NCBI GenBank assembly: GCA_008828725.1
Contig: MEHQ01002657.1
Span: 701,478 to 765,477, forward strand
DNA length: 64,000 nucleotides
Origin: Saccharina japonica
Lineage: Eukaryota > Sar > Phaeophyceae > Laminariales > Laminariaceae
Reading direction: 5' to 3'
Shown here: piece after piece, positions 30,700 through 41,400 of the stretch
How positions within the stretch are numbered: the first letter of the stretch is position 1
How the letters are laid out: each line of letters starts with the position of its first letter
The notes under the pieces: generated by a model
Database searches by the model: none
The model's input: only the letters and a program-made list of their open reading frames with translations
What the model was told of the DNA's origin: nothing
Translations under genes and position numbers: made by a program

Positions 30700-33600
30700 C
30701 CCTATAATGGTGTGGCACGGTCAACATTTTGTTTATACTTGATATTGCTAAATACATATGTACCAGGTATATAGCACTATTCTTACTTCTGAATACGTAC
30801 GAGAACGGTATTTGTATTTACGTAAGACATTGCTGTGTACCTTGAAGGGAGACAACATAAATTGAGTGGAAAAAATTATTCGACGTAAAGTTAGCGAAAG
30901 GTTGCACTGCCGAAGGACACAAGCAATACGTACGTAATCCCCCCCGGGCGCCCAAAAACAGCAACGGAAAACACCCTCAACTTCCGACGGCGATGCTTGA
31001 GTAGTTTATCCCTGCTGGTATAATATGTGCAAGGCTGTGGAACCTGCTATTTTGGACTGGCGGGTGGGTGATTGCAGGTGTTTACAGCATCTTGGAACGT
31101 TATACTCATACCTGGTACACAGTACAGTACACCTCATAAGAAACATGAAATCTGGCCCAGGCTGTATTTCTCGTTTGAGAGAGGTGCTTTCTACACTAAT
31201 TTCAAGATAACGACTCCCGAATTTCTTAGTTTCCTCCAAATCTCAGCCTGGCTTTCTTATTGCAGTAGCCTGTTTATTATGAGGTGTCCTGTGCTGTACT
31301 CGGACATCGCACCGACACACGCTATCAATGTCCCCTTTGGGACCCCCTTTAAGGGATAGGACCACCTTTAAGGGATATCGACCAAAACAACGACAACTTC
31401 GGTGTTTGTCAACCGCCATATGATACGAGCAGCGGAAGCACCCAGCTGTACGGGGTAGGATGGTGTTGCGCCCGTTCCGTTCGACTCCTTGATTTGCTAA
31501 CTCGGAGCGATTTTTTAATAGCAACGCATATTCTAAAAAAAAATAAAAAAAGGAAAAGAATTCGATTTATTTCCCGGCGTTTTTACGCGGGTGGCTGTAA
31601 CTTTAAAGATTATTGCGTTTTTTCCCCATCGAGGTGCCCTCAGCAACGCCGCCACCACGAGCGCTATAAGTTGGATGCCCAGCGTGTTAATAGCTGCATC
31701 CAAAAGAAAACATCAAGAGCTATCCATAATATATTTCAACTCGGCTCAACTCATCGGGGTGCATGAGATATCAAGCAAAGGGCACAAGGAATCTTCTTCG
31801 TCGCTGCTGAAAGCAACACCACACGTGCATCGTACAAAAACTATATTAAAAAATCGATTTGGCAGTGTCCGCAGTGTCCCCGATGCCGAACTATGAAGTC
31901 ATACAGCAAGTGTTTTTATTTCCCTTGCTTCCCAGGTGCCTCTTTTCAAGGTGCCACTCGACGCCCGTTCGATCGCGGGGAGGGCACTCACCCCACCACA
32001 GTAGCAGCAGCAACAGCAGTAAGCAGCACCAGCAGCCTCAAGCTTACTAGGTTTGAGGATGTTGTCATCGTCGTCTTTGTTTGCCTCGTCTGTTTTGCTC
32101 GTACTTGTGCTCATTTTTACGTACGAGTAGTCGTATGATACCACGAGTACTTACCACACACAGCTCACGGGGCCTTACTTTTCAACTCTGGTGGTGTACA
32201 TGGCAAGCCCTGGTCATACTCGTCAGGGGCTGCCCCCATCTGGAGCAGCTGCGTGCACACTGCTGCGAGCTGCGGGGGCGGGGCTGGCCTCGTCCAAAAA
32301 ACGACTCGTACCGACGAAACTCTCAAGATGCCCCTGTTCCCTTTTTGTGGGTGATCCAGGCCTATGAAACCCTACTTGAATCAAGTCAAATCAATGCGAC
32401 ACGAAAACCTACGGCGGCTAAAAAGAGCGACACGTTTTCCGACGGCGTGCGTGAACACTAAAAAATCGCCTCTCCCGACACCAACTTGTATCACCCCCCC
32501 CAATCACGCAGTGTGGCCGTTACTGCTTGAAACCGGCACTTTGTAACCGTCAATTTTGATACGTAGTCCATTTTTCCGTCTGAAAAAACCTAAGAGACCG
32601 AGCCTGGACGGCAGAAGATAGGGTGTGTCACGTGTCCAAGTGTCAAGTTAAAAAGTCTGCCTGTGTTGCTCTACGGGTAGTCTATCCGAGTAGAATACTC
32701 CAAGGAATACTCACATGCAAATCATTTTTTATGCTGCGTTCGCCGAGTTCATCCATGCCGAGCAAGCAGTATTTGCATTTTTACTGCTGCAGTATTTTCA
32801 TGATACATATACCACCAGGTACCAGGTACCGCTCTGCCCCTACATATTTATTGTAAGGGCCGTTTTGATCACCTATTAATATGCAAACGTTCTTCATGTT
32901 TAGGGACAGAATGGCATAGGAGCACGTAGGGTTTTTCGCGCGTCGTGATATGACGTGGGCGGGTCTCCCTCTAGCCCGTCTATGATACATATACAGAGCG
33001 AGCCCGTTTACGTACTATGATACAGGGCGAGCGGTAGGTAGTTTTTTTGCGTACGTATGATACCGCTTCAATCCACCGCAGCGGTACGTAGTAATAAAAC
33101 TTAAGTCTACGTACGTACTCAGTACCTGGTACGAAACAAAGGAAAGGACGGCGTTTTCAATAGCAAGAGCACAAATCCCCGCCCCTTTCCTGGTGGTGAC
33201 GTTTTTTTGTCTCTCAATATTTCAGTCGTGTACAGCAGTCTACCTGGTGTAACAGCAGCGGTACGAAGTCCACAGCAGTAGCTCGGGTTGCCCCAGCCAC
33301 TGAGCCCGACTATTTGTAGACAGCCACGGGTCAGGCGCTGACGCATGCTACAGTAGCCTGCATGCAGGTGCACCGTTTTTGCCTTCTGAGGGTGGTCGCT
33401 GGATTAACTTGATTATAGCATAGGAGCTCCATACTTCACCCAAAACCTGAGTTTGGAGGGGGGGGGGGGAAAGTGCTACATACCCGATGAACAAGACCAT
33501 GGCCTAACTACACAAAAATGGAAAATATTGCCACCTAAGAATGAAAAGACCGACGAAATTGGGATCAGGGGGCCCGATCACTCAGAAAAAAAAACCCAGC

Positions 33601-34150
33601 CAAACATTGCTACCTCTATCTATAGCACGCGTCCGCTAGTATACTAGTTTTAGTGGTGTTGCCGTTTTTGCTGGTGGAAACCCCGATTTTGGTTAAAATT
33701 AAGAAAATCGCGTGGGATCAGGGTGCTTGGCGGGCACTTCCCGGCGGCTAATTTTTTCACCCACGGGGTCAGTTCTGGAGGGCTCAGGTCCAGGTGGGAT
33801 CAGGGTGCCAAGCGGTGACGACTCCTACCCACACTAATTGCAAGCCGGACGTGCAAACACGACTTTGCACACCGCCACCCTTCTCCCGCTTGGCTCGCTG
33901 GTCCGATGCCGACCTGACCCCATCCGACCTGACCCTTCCGCACGGAATTATGGGCGTATCATTTAGCCGCCGAAAGGGCCACTGAAGCACCAGCAGGCGT
34001 AAATCTGCCCGCTCAGGCGAGCTTCTCAGACGTGCCCGCATGAAATGATGATTTGTCTAAGGAGGTGGGGTTTTGTCACGAGGCTGTAGGTAAGGCATCC
34101 GTTCCCGACGGTGAGCTTATTTTTGGCTTCGGCTGACGGCGGCCACCACC
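30700..34150. other. Repeat-rich sequence without a supported gene
   Basis: Contains several TACCTGGTA / TACCAGGTA motifs, a purine tract near 31540, an 11-G run near 33460 and GTACGTAC words. Near 32195-32280 the plus strand reads ALVILVRGCPHLEQLRAHC, which resembles one leucine-rich repeat of the F-box/AMN1 type, but without clear exon borders. Near 31938 a good acceptor (CTTGCTTCCCAG) precedes a frame with no known domain. Confidence 0.35.
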
Positions 34151-34154
34151 CCGA

Positions 34155-34186
34155 CCCGGAACTCTAACCCTAACCGTAACCCTAAC
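34155..34186 (+). repeat. Short interstitial CCCTAA-like repeat
   Basis: CTAACCCTAACCGTAACCCT resembles telomeric repeat but covers only four units. A weaker one is near 39320. This is not evidence of a chromosome end. Confidence 0.6.
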
Positions 34187-34349
34187 GAGAGGCATGCCTG
34201 GTTGGTGTGCCACCTGGTCGTTGTGCTTGGAAAGGCTCTATTTTCTATTTCCAGTACGGGCACATCTAAGGAAGTTTGCCTGCGCGGGCAGATGTCCGCG
34301 AACACCCGAAGCACCCTGATTCTACGACAACCTGAGCCGCCAACAATCG

Positions 34350-34480
34350 AAGGTTTTCCACCTAAACAGCCACACAGCAAAAAGCACGTAACACTATAAA
34401 CAGCATATTCTAAAGGGTGCGCAAAAAATACATATTTGCAAACCCCGTGTGCAATTAGCGTTCCCCCCCCAAAGTGTGTG
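34350..34480 (+). repeat. Dispersed repeat end, second copy
   Basis: CCACACAGCAAAAAGCACG, AAGGGTGCGC, ACCCCGTGTGCAATTAGCG and TTCCCCCCCC parallel 30560-30660. Confidence 0.5.
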
Positions 34481-35699
34481 AGCGGGGTCTGAAAACTGTC
34501 GACCCGTGAAATTCTCTGAAATTTTCAGGCTCGTTCGTGTCTACAAATATTATATTCCCAGTGACATGAGGAACTGGGTTGTGTTCGAGCGGATTGTTTT
34601 TTTCGTCTGTCGTTACAGTACGCGACAGGTGTTAAGAATCTGATAATTAAGAATTTAAGACTGAGATTTGGGGGGGGAAATAAGAATGCGACCTCTTTTG
34701 TACTGGAAATAGTGTGAAACACACCCAATCTTACATAATAATTCCAGTCTGGCCAAAAACAAGAGATTCTTAACATCTGTCGCGTACTGCTGTATCCCCC
34801 CGAAGTTCCTGTCCCCGCGGGCCGTTGACTGCGCAAAAATCAAGAATGCGACCATAGCGTGATGGGGGGAGGCGTTTTTGCTGCAAAACGGTTTTCTGCG
34901 AAGCGTTTCGCTGGGAGGCGTTCCTCTGAGGAGCGGACAGACAGCAAACGTTGTCCGTACTATTAATACTGTATGTACTCGCGATCGCGCAATTGTGTGG
35001 CGAACTATTTGTTATTCAATAGTATCAATATAAGGTCATACCTGTTGAAAGTGCTGCTGTAGATGCCGTGCCTGCCCTGTGCTGGTGCGTTATTTGCTCC
35101 GCGTGTGTCGTTGCAGCTGGGGCTCGGGCGGCAACGTCTTGCTTCGCCCAGCCAGCTACGTACTGTTTTCTTTGTAGGACTGGGGTGAAACAACCACTAC
35201 TCCTGTAGCGACGGGTACGTAGAAATAACGGTTTAATATGGAGAACACACGCGAGCTACGTACGTCCGCGACATGTACCAGGTCAGCGTGCACTGAGGGA
35301 GCAAAAGGCTTTGGGCAGGCGAAGAACACACACACGCTAGCGATATATAGCGTTGTGCACTGAGGGAAACGGCTTGGGCAGGCAACTGCGCATTAGTGGT
35401 GCCTTGGGCAGGGGTCAGTCATTGATTCCGTTTGGTTCATATCCTCCGGCTCCCGCTCTAGAAAAATGTGCCCATCGGTTGTCTCGGTCTTCATCCTACG
35501 GTTCCCGACCTTCAAATTTAGGGCGGTAGGGGTGCTGTACTCATCTCAGAAGTAACCCCCTTGTTGGGAGATGCCCGGTAGTTACGTTGGTGGGGGGAAA
35601 TGATGTGTTTACGCTGTCAGGAAGGACCCTGTTTTCGCCGAAATCGTGCGGTGCGGTTGACGTTCACGGCGGAGTCTCTACTCGCGCGCCATCCTGTTC

Positions 35700-35765
35700 G
35701 AGATCAATATCGATATCGGATATCGATATATCGGGTATCGATATTTTATCGGATAACGATATTGT
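35700..35765. repeat. GATATCGATATC palindromic simple repeat
   Basis: Dense overlapping TATCGATATC and GGATATC words; similar tracts at 15875 and 16960. Confidence 0.7.
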
Positions 35766-35922
35766 TGAGACCGATGCCGATGTCGACGACGCACTTTCGC
35801 TTGACGAGACTCATCGCTTGCTTCGAGCATACATACCAGTCTGATCGTGAATACCAGGTATATATTATGTAGAGAGTGTTTCGCGCGTTCAACGGTCTTC
35901 GCTGCTTGACGATTATAACACG

Positions 35923-36113
35923 AGTAGTGGTCCCTCGATAGTGCCGATCCCTATATAGTGCCGGTTGCCCGCTATAGTGCCTGTGGGATCGCTTGGCACA
36001 TGTGGGATTCACCAGTGTGTGTGGCACAGTGTGCGGAGTAGTGCCAGTTGCCGCTAAATATAGTGCCGGTATTATTGGCTGGCGCCTACCGGCACTATAC
36101 AGGGACCACTACT
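35923..36113. mobile_element. MITE with 24-bp AGTAGTGGTCCCT ends
   Basis: The left end AGTAGTGGTCCCTCGATAGT and the right end ACTATACAGGGACCACTACT are inverse with two mismatches. Internally AGTGCCGGT and GCTATAGTGCC words repeat. At 191 bp and non-coding, it is the full-length version of the fragment at 17377-17470. Confidence 0.7.
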
Positions 36114-36125
36114 GCACACCACCTG

Positions 36126-36475
36126 TGAAATCGAGGATTTCGTCGAAAGTCGTTTTTGCAAGCTGCGTGTGGTTCTTCGATCGCGCGTGCTACGGGGCGT
36201 GTATGACCTCATCAAGGAGTATAGGTCGGTGCCCCCCCTGGGTGATATAGATACTACCCTGGGTGGCAGATACTACCCTGGGTGGTAGATACCACCCTGG
36301 GTGGTAGATACTACCCTGGGTGATAAGATACTACCCTGGGTGATAGATACTACCCTGGGTGATAGATTCTACCCCGGGTGATAAATACCACCCTGGGTGA
36401 TAGATACGACCCTGGGTGATAGTTACTACCCTGGGTGATAGATACTACCCTGGGTGATAAATACCACCAGGGCCA
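36126..36475. repeat. CGATCGAAG module plus 19-bp minisatellite, second locus
   Basis: ATCGAGGATTTCGTCGAAAG, GCTGCGTGTGGTTCTTCGAT and TAGGTCGGTGCCCCCC precede about 12 copies of ACCCTGGGTGATAGATACT (36232-36470). It has the same order of parts as 12509-12863, without the GATA expansion. Confidence 0.75.
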
Positions 36476-36901
36476 ACAGGACGATTTCACAAAGACGGTC
36501 GGTCTGTAATAGTTCTATGCACGAAGCCTTATATATAGCCCCCATTGAGGGCGACAAAATGTGACAGAAAGCATTTTCCGAAGAGATTACGAGATCGTTT
36601 TATGTTCTTTCAGTACAGCACTCTATTTACGACCAGACTGGCGTTTGCACCACTTATACCCGTATGTATGATACGTAGGGCTGTTGCACCTGTAGTCTAC
36701 TATACTAGGGAATAATGAATGCCTCACTGTTTTGGCCCCGGTCGTTACTTTCGGCGGTAACTACAACATGGCCGCGTGCTTTCTCCCTTGCTCCCTTGCT
36801 TCTCTCACCCCCTCCCTCCCTCCCTCCTGCGCTCTCCCTCCTCTCCTCTTGTCCTCCCTCCTCCCTCCCCCTCTCCTCTCCCCCGTACATTGCCCGAGCA
36901 G

Positions 36902-37036
36902 AAACCTGGAGCGTATTCCATCCCCGGCGCGGGGGGGCGCACCCAGAGCGATTCCATACCGTACACCGTCACTGTTCCCAGCGGAGTGAGACCTGGACAG
37001 GAGTTCCAGGTCATGGCAGGCGGTTTGCCAATGGTG
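36902..37036 (+). CDS. Exon encoding the first half of a VPxGVxPGQ domain
   Basis: The 135-bp exon encodes 45 residues, phase 0 at both ends, after a long C/T-rich pyrimidine tract and GAGCAG acceptor, with GTG|GTGAGT donor. It reads KPGAYSIPGAGG, then PYTVTVPSGVRPGQEFQVM and ends AGGLPMV. VTVP-GV-PGQ-FQV-GG is the first half of a short beta-strand repeat found in many uncharacterised stramenopile and algal proteins; its function is unknown to me. The following exon completes the repeat exactly. Upstream exons were not found. GC content is far above the surroundings. The intron that follows is 3835 bp of repeats. Confidence 0.75.
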
Positions 37037-37084
37037 GTGAGTACTCGTGTACTTGGTACAGTCGTATACCGGCGTACGGTAGTA

Positions 37085-37274
37085 ACTGGTATATACCAAA
37101 GATGCCAGGAGACGGTCAGTCAAGGGAAAACGGGCATCGGTCAAGGGTGTGGATCCGAGTGTTCCACACTGAAACCTAGTAGTTTGGCGTCAGTCAAGGA
37201 TAAAAAATGACAAATTGCCGTCAGTCAAGGGGTGAACGTGCCGTCTCCTGACATCTTTGGTATATATACCAGTT
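37085..37274. mobile_element. MITE with CTGGTATATACCAAAGATG ends
   Basis: AACTGGTATATACCAAAGAT (left) is inverse to ATCTTTGGTATATATACCAG (right), followed inward by GCCAGGAGACGG / CCGTCTCCTGAC. Several internal GTCAGTCAAGG words occur. A related end (CCGTCTCCTGACATATTTGG) is at 47047 and mirrored near 50220. Confidence 0.7.
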
Positions 37275-37489
37275 GTGATCCGTGAATAAAGTGCTGTTTC
37301 GGAATTTCTTGAGCCAGCTGAAAGCAAAGATGCTGTATTAGCCGTAGTATTTCTGCGGTGCACGATGTGAATTGTTTCGTGCTTGTTTTCTCCTGTCGGG
37401 CCGCTTTTTTTAGTCCGTTTTTTGGTGACCATGGGCTCTACTAGCTCTCGAGCAAATGACCTTCGTCACGCGAGAACATGGTCATCACG

Positions 37490-37640
37490 GGGGAGCATAC
37501 TAATCAGGACCAAATACGCTAAGTAAAAATACTGTACCCTCACCCTAAGTAAATAGGACCAAATACGCTAAGTAACAATACTGTAGTATATAGGTTTTTG
37601 TGTACGTGATGGGTCCTGATTACTATGCTCCCTCGTAATA
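37490..37640. mobile_element. MITE of the ACCATAGTAAATAGGACC type
   Basis: GGGGGAGCATACTAATCAGG (left) pairs with CCTGATTACTATGCTCCCTC (right). AAATACGCTAAGTAA is duplicated inside, and TAGGTTTTTGTGTACG is the family hallmark. Confidence 0.65.
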
Positions 37641-37879
37641 CTACGTACTGCTACTTAGAGAACGTGGTGGTCATAATAATATTAGACCGCGGTTCGGACC
37701 TTTGGCTGACATCCCACCTACACTAAAACTATATCGGGGGAACGTCGTACAGCTGTATTCAGAACCACATAGGGTTCATTAACATAAGGGGGATTACTGT
37801 ATAAGGGTTTCAAGGTCCATCGTAGGTTCTGATGAATCACTATTCTTACCACACTAGCCCCCCCGGAATAGCATGTTAA

Positions 37880-37964
37880 CCCCCTTTTTAAGGCCGGACT
37901 CCCGTTTTGGAGATAAACTACTTGGAATTATACTCAAATACGTACGTGTTTGTTCTTAAAAGGG
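37880..37964. mobile_element. TTAA-type MITE relic (piggyBac-like)
   Basis: TTAA (37876-37879) precedes CCCCCTTTTTAAGGCCGGAC and TCCCGTTTTGGAGA; the right side ends TTCTTAAAAGGG before TAAA. Internal AACTACTTGGAATTA matches 19965. Confidence 0.5.
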
Positions 37965-38054
37965 TAAATGGCTCAAGAGAGTGTCCTTGACGCGCCCGAA
38001 AATGACCGGTGTCCTATATATATATTCGAAGCCATTTTTGGCCGAGGGTAAATC

Positions 38055-38240
38055 GACGCGAGTCGACAAGAGGAGAAAGTGCTGAAGCCTTGTCGCGGTA
38101 TTAGTGCAAGACACGAACCGTAGCGGGGAGGGGGAAAGGAGAGCCTACTTTGTGACCCCGGATCTAAGCTACGAGTATTACTTAGAGGGAGAGACAAAAA
38201 AAGGGCAAAGGTAATAAATGGCAAGAAAGAAAAAACAAGT
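38055..38240 (+). mobile_element. SINE body fragment
   Basis: Plus-strand GTGACCCCGGATCTAAGC, GAGGGAGAGACAAAAAAAGG and GGTAATAAATGGCAAG match the SINE body (reverse of 25903-26080). The tRNA-like head is missing. Confidence 0.55.
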
Positions 38241-38405
38241 ATGCCGCCGATGGTGTGAAACAACACGGGATTCACGGCCAGACTCGGGGTAAGGCGTTCC
38301 AGGTAGCTTGTAAGTCGAGTTCTGTTGTGAATATATATCGTGCGTTGTTTGCCAAGTCTCAATCAATATTGGCGGCTCTCACCTTTAGAGGTGTGTTTGT
38401 AGTGG

Positions 38406-38540
38406 GAGATTATTCTCTTCACCCCCCCCCCCCCCCCCGACTATGGCCGTGCACGGCATGAGTACACCCCCCCGACTCCCCCGCTGTACGATCGCACCGC
38501 CGGGGGTTAGGAGGGGGGGGGGGGGGGGGGAGGAAATCAC
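38406..38540. repeat. Poly-C / poly-G tracts with GTACTCAT repeat
   Basis: A 17-C run, ACTATGGCCGTGCACGGCAT, GAGTACACCCCCCC and then an 18-G run. It is a reverse copy of the G-run element, with a G-run and C-run that could pair or form quadruplex structures. Confidence 0.65.
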
Positions 38541-39879
38541 CACCATCAACACGCCTCTGAAAGCAAGCCACCAAGATTTTTAGAGTTAGCAACACACGCA
38601 CGATATTCACCAAGGCCACCACCAGCAGGCAGGGCGCACGACAAAGAGACAAAACGACATCACACTCCTACCTGCGTAACGCTGTCATAATGAACAAAAC
38701 GAACCAGTATTTTGTATATTTTTTTATAAAAAACGAACCAGTGGGGTGGGATATCTGGATGAATTCACAACGACAACCGTTTTTTTTTCTCTTGAATCAA
38801 AACTTTTGTTTTACTTGGTTTTACTTGATTTTAGTATACCTCCCGCTGTGTGGGTCTCGAAAATGTGTTGTGTTTTTTTTTTGTTTTGTAATATGCACCT
38901 TAATTTGTGTCCACCCTTGTTGTTTGATTTTTGCGAGCGAAGCGAGTCTCGCTAATTAATCTACACGGCAGGCTAAAATTCAGGCCATGCCTTAATTTCC
39001 TGCTGGGTGAAACGTTCGATCGTATACTCTTTTTATATATAATGGTCTGAAGCCGGAGATCGGGCCGTCCGACCGAAAAATCTCCCGTTTTTTTTTTTTT
39101 TTTTTTTTTGGTATGCCGTCCACCACCGCACACATTCCTAGCGAATTCCTAGCGAATTCCTAGCGAGAGCTGCGTACATACGTACCCTCGATCGAGAAGT
39201 ATTTACGTAGTGTTCGGTAGGGGACCTTCGAGGGGTCGGGGCTGTTCCTTTTTTTGCGGGCTATCTTAGGAAGCACTTCCTGGTGGAATCAAGGTACGGG
39301 CGTAGACCCAACCCAACCCCACGCCCTACCCCTAACCCTGACCCCGACCCGGGACAAAACGACAACAACAAAAACGGGCTCGAGAAACGCGGCTGCGCCG
39401 CTTTCGCATTTTTTATTTTTATATTTTTTATTATCCGAACGTACGGACCACGATTTTACCCCCTCTCACTATTAATAGTAGTGACTGTATAATTCCCGAA
39501 AAATTCTCGGAAATTTCTCCCCGACCAGTAAGGGAATTGTACAACTGCCTCCATCTTTCTTGTCACGCTGGCGAATTCCTAGCGAATTCCTAGCGAGAGC
39601 TGTGTACGAGTGCGTCGTACATAACCCTCGATGTTTATTTCCATCCCGCTCGAATTAATTGCCTTCGAATTCTTACAAACGAAGTATAACTATATTATAA
39701 CGTAAGTGTTCCGATGCCAAGTCACCTGAGCTGAAGTTTTCCACAAAAAAAAAGTCGTCCTGGGTCGCCCACAACATTTATTTTCGATTATATCCCGCCG
39801 TAGCAAAACCAACGCCCCGGGATTCCATCAGTAGGTTAGTGGAAAATGGGGTCGGTGTGTGTGTGTTCTTCACATTAAG

Positions 39880-39995
39880 CCGTCCTTTCTACCCGTCGAC
39901 ATCAAGCACACCCAGTGTCTGTGCCGATTCTTCATCCTAGAGAGATGGTACCAGTTATGTGGTCACAAAACTACGACACAGAGATACTACGCTGC
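39880..39995 (-). repeat. Reverse copy of the 14851 module
   Basis: CTACCCGTCGACATCAAGCA, CACCCAGTGTCTGTGCCG and TGTGGTCACAAAACTACGAC match the reverse complement of 14851-14946. Confidence 0.65.
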
Positions 39996-40871
39996 ATCCG
40001 TCCTTTGTTGCGGTAAAATAGGAAATATCAGTATGCTATAATATTAATAACGAGGCTAGATATTATGTTATGTTTATACCTGGTATAGTATTTATATGTG
40101 GTGTTGAGAGCGATCTGGAATTTCCCCTCGTATCGATAAAATTGGCCGCACTCTGGGGGCTGATGTTGTGCTTTTTTCGTGATGATATTATATGTATATT
40201 TATATATGTACTTCGAGTAGATACAAACAATACAAATAGTACCTCATACTTTTCGTATATATGTTTGAAGTAAAACCTTTCAAGTACATGTTTTTATATA
40301 TAAATACGATCTGTTCCAAAATAAATGAATGAAACTCGGCTATTAGTAGCTGCGAGATCGATATTCCCCTCGAAACGCATATACTCGGAGTACATATGTA
40401 TATTTGCGACCTGCGTGTGGTACTTGGATATATTCATGTATACCACTGTCCCTAAATATAAGGACATTTTATTCATTAATATTAAATACATCGCTGCTTA
40501 TATTTCGGGGCAGAGTGGTATACGAGTACCGGTACACTACACGTATACCAAGTACCAAGAAGGTATATACCGCCGTGTTTGCCTAAATGCTTAGACACGA
40601 GTATATAGTCTATTTGCTGAGTGTACAGAGTACGAGTGCTTACGTCCGACCCCTTTCTTTCCTCCGTATGCACGAGTCTATAGTCTCTTTTGAGTGTACA
40701 GAGTACGAGTTGAGTGCGTACGTATACCTCATCCGATCCTTCCTCTTCTCCTTGTCGCCGCTGTCACTCGCTCGTTCGCTAATTCGGTCCCTCTTCCCGT
40801 GTATGTTCCCTCGCAAAACCCCAAACCAACCCAAAAAAAACAACAACAACAACAACACGGGACACGGACAG

Positions 40872-40961
40872 GTGCGCTGCCCCCCGGACGTGAGCGGCGG
40901 CAGCCGGATCATGGTGCTCGTACCCCGGCAGCACCGGCAGCAGCAGTCAAGGAATGCCCAG
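40872..40961 (+). CDS. Exon encoding the second half of the VPxGVxPGQ domain
   Basis: The 90-bp exon, phase 0 at both ends, lies between ACGGACAG acceptor and CAG|GTGAGA donor. It encodes VRCPPDVSGGSRIMVLVP followed by a Gln/Arg-rich tail (RQHRQQQSRNAQ). After GGLPMV of the exon at 36902 it gives the usual second strand pair: Met-Val-x-Cys-Pro-Pro-x-Val-x-x-Gly-x-x-Ile-x-Val-x-Val-Pro. The in-frame join and shared phase make a single gene likely. No further exon was found before the triplicated block begins at about 41.4 kb. Confidence 0.75.
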
Positions 40962-41108
40962 GTGAGATGAAGGAAAAAAAACTGTTGCGGGGGATCATAC
41001 ATACTGGTAGTAAATAGTAAATAGGGACATACATAAAAAATAGGGAACCTACGGTACGGTACACCCAAAAACCTACAATATATATATACTTCAGTATATA
41101 TATATATA

Positions 41109-41153
41109 TAAAGGGCTCCGCATGGGTGCCGGCATTCGCCGGCACCCATGCTT
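41109..41153. repeat. Perfect hairpin after AAGGGCTCCGC
   Basis: GCATGGGTGCCGGC and GCCGGCACCCATGC form a 14-bp stem with a 3-base loop, preceded by an AT repeat and AAGGGCTCC. A second hairpin with the same leader but a different stem lies at 41411-41455. Confidence 0.65.
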
Positions 41154-41205
41154 CGGATAGGACATATACCTGGTACATTAGTTATTTGGTACCATCCTTA
41201 TTATA

Positions 41206-41400
41206 TACGACAATGTGATGGCGCTCGCTCGTATTTCGATATCTGACGCCCACGTGCAGATATCTGACGCCCACGTGCAGAACCAAGGCAATGCCAAGGG
41301 TTGCAGGAAGAAGGACTGCTGCGTGCTGAAATATTCAGTTCGCACAACCTCATTTCTCAGTCTCAACAGTCAGTCTCAGAGATGTAATCAGTCGCGACAG
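41206..41400 (+). pseudogene. Possible remnant of a CXC (tesmin/TSO1-like) exon
   Basis: The plus strand reads NQGNAKGCRKKDCCVLKY before a GTTCGC run. This resembles the Cys-x-Cys-(Lys/Arg)-x-x-x-Cys-Leu-Lys-x-Tyr-Cys core of DNA-binding CXC domains, but the final Cys-x-Cys is missing. ATATCTGACGCCCACGTGCA is duplicated in tandem just upstream. A diverged relative at 59012-59120 keeps the RYCNCY end but is broken earlier. The likeness is suggestive only. Confidence 0.3.

Noticed and set aside
34155..34186. Telomere or chromosome end
   Set aside because: Only four imperfect CCCTAA-like units, with ordinary sequence on both sides.
36761..37144. Arg/Gly-rich minus-strand frame opposite the VPxGVxPGQ exon
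   Set aside because: Shadow of the pyrimidine tract and exon on the plus strand.
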